5,854 nucleotides of DNA from an uncultured Collinsella sp. (GTDB lineage Bacteria; Actinomycetota; Coriobacteriia; Coriobacteriales; Coriobacteriaceae), in assembly GCA_905197585.1 (NCBI GenBank), contig CAJJZO010000116.1:1-5854 (forward strand), given 5' to 3'. The notes beneath the pieces are model-generated. The model ran no database searches. It was not told where the DNA came from and worked only from the letters and a program-made list of their open reading frames with translations. The position numbers and the translations under genes are program-made. This document shows, piece after piece, positions 5,720-5,854 of the stretch; within the stretch, counting starts at the first letter, position 1; the number at the start of each line of letters is the position of its first letter.

Positions 5720-5767
5720 AACTTTTCAAAAAAAGTTCTTGCATAGGATGCGGGCATCACGTAAGAT
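5720..5767 (+). promoter_or_regulatory. Promoter of second tRNA-Gly, with A/T dyad
   Basis: AACTTTTCAAAAAAAGT (5720-5736) is a less symmetric version of the dyad at the other two tRNA promoters. After 2 bp comes TTGCAT (5739-5744), then a 17-bp spacer and TAAGAT (5762-5767). The -10 ends 12 nt before the tRNA, the same short distance as at the first tRNA-Gly. Confidence 0.74.
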
Positions 5768-5779
5768 TAATCCTCGTAA

Positions 5780-5854
5780 GCGGACATGGCTCAGTTGGTA
5801 GAGCACAACCTTGCCAAGGTTGGGGTCGCGGGTTCGAGCCCCGTTGTCCGCTCC
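5780..5854 (+). tRNA. tRNA-Gly, anticodon GCC (second copy, cut by window end)
   Basis: All 75 bases present are identical to 3651-3725, with anticodon GCC at 5813-5815. The window stops after the CC of the encoded CCA, so one base is missing, and any terminator lies outside. Identity extends 2 nt upstream of the gene (5778-5779 matches 3649-3650), after which the flanks diverge. Confidence 0.96.

Overview
The window looks like chromosomal sequence from a high-GC Gram-positive anaerobe. A Coriobacteriia member of the Collinsella type is my best guess. This is inferred from the GC-rich third codon positions, an actinobacterial style of GH13 glucosidase, CCA-encoding tRNA genes and TTGCA-type -35 boxes. 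It is not a database match. All genes I can support lie on the + strand. I see no transposase, integrase or CRISPR array.

Layout: (1) Positions 1-225 hold a strong hairpin at the left edge (1-37), an operator-like dyad (105-120) and the promoter of a tRNA-Leu(GAG) gene (226-315), which ends in a clean intrinsic terminator (327-348). (2) From 375 to 3545 there are two genes that probably form one operon. The first is a cytosolic PAS-GAF-(GAF-like)-PP2C phosphatase of the SpoIIE/RsbU type. The second is a single polypeptide that fuses an anti-sigma-factor-antagonist (STAS) domain to an anti-sigma-factor kinase (HATPase_c) domain. (3) From 3591 to 3764 there is a tRNA-Gly(GCC) gene with its own promoter and terminator. 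(4) From 3779 to 3904 there is a short intergenic region with an inverted copy of the tRNA T-arm and a long-range inverted repeat around the next start codon. (5) A GH13 alpha-glucosidase gene occupies 3905-5638. (6) From 5693 to the end there is a tandem 9-bp repeat, another tRNA-type promoter and a second, identical tRNA-Gly(GCC), which the window cuts one base before its end.

The two large genes at 375-3545 together form a complete partner-switching cascade: sensor phosphatase, phosphorylatable antagonist and kinase. The antagonist and kinase are tethered in one chain, and no sigma factor lies next to them, so the output target is unknown. I see no promoter between the tRNA-Leu terminator and the phosphatase start codon, so the operon may depend on read-through from the tRNA unit. 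The alpha-glucosidase is a stand-alone carbohydrate gene lying between two identical tRNA genes.

All three tRNA promoters share one architecture: an A/T-rich dyad of the form ACTTTTTTGAAAAAAGT, exactly 2 bp upstream of a TTGCA -35 box. The spacer is about 17 bp.
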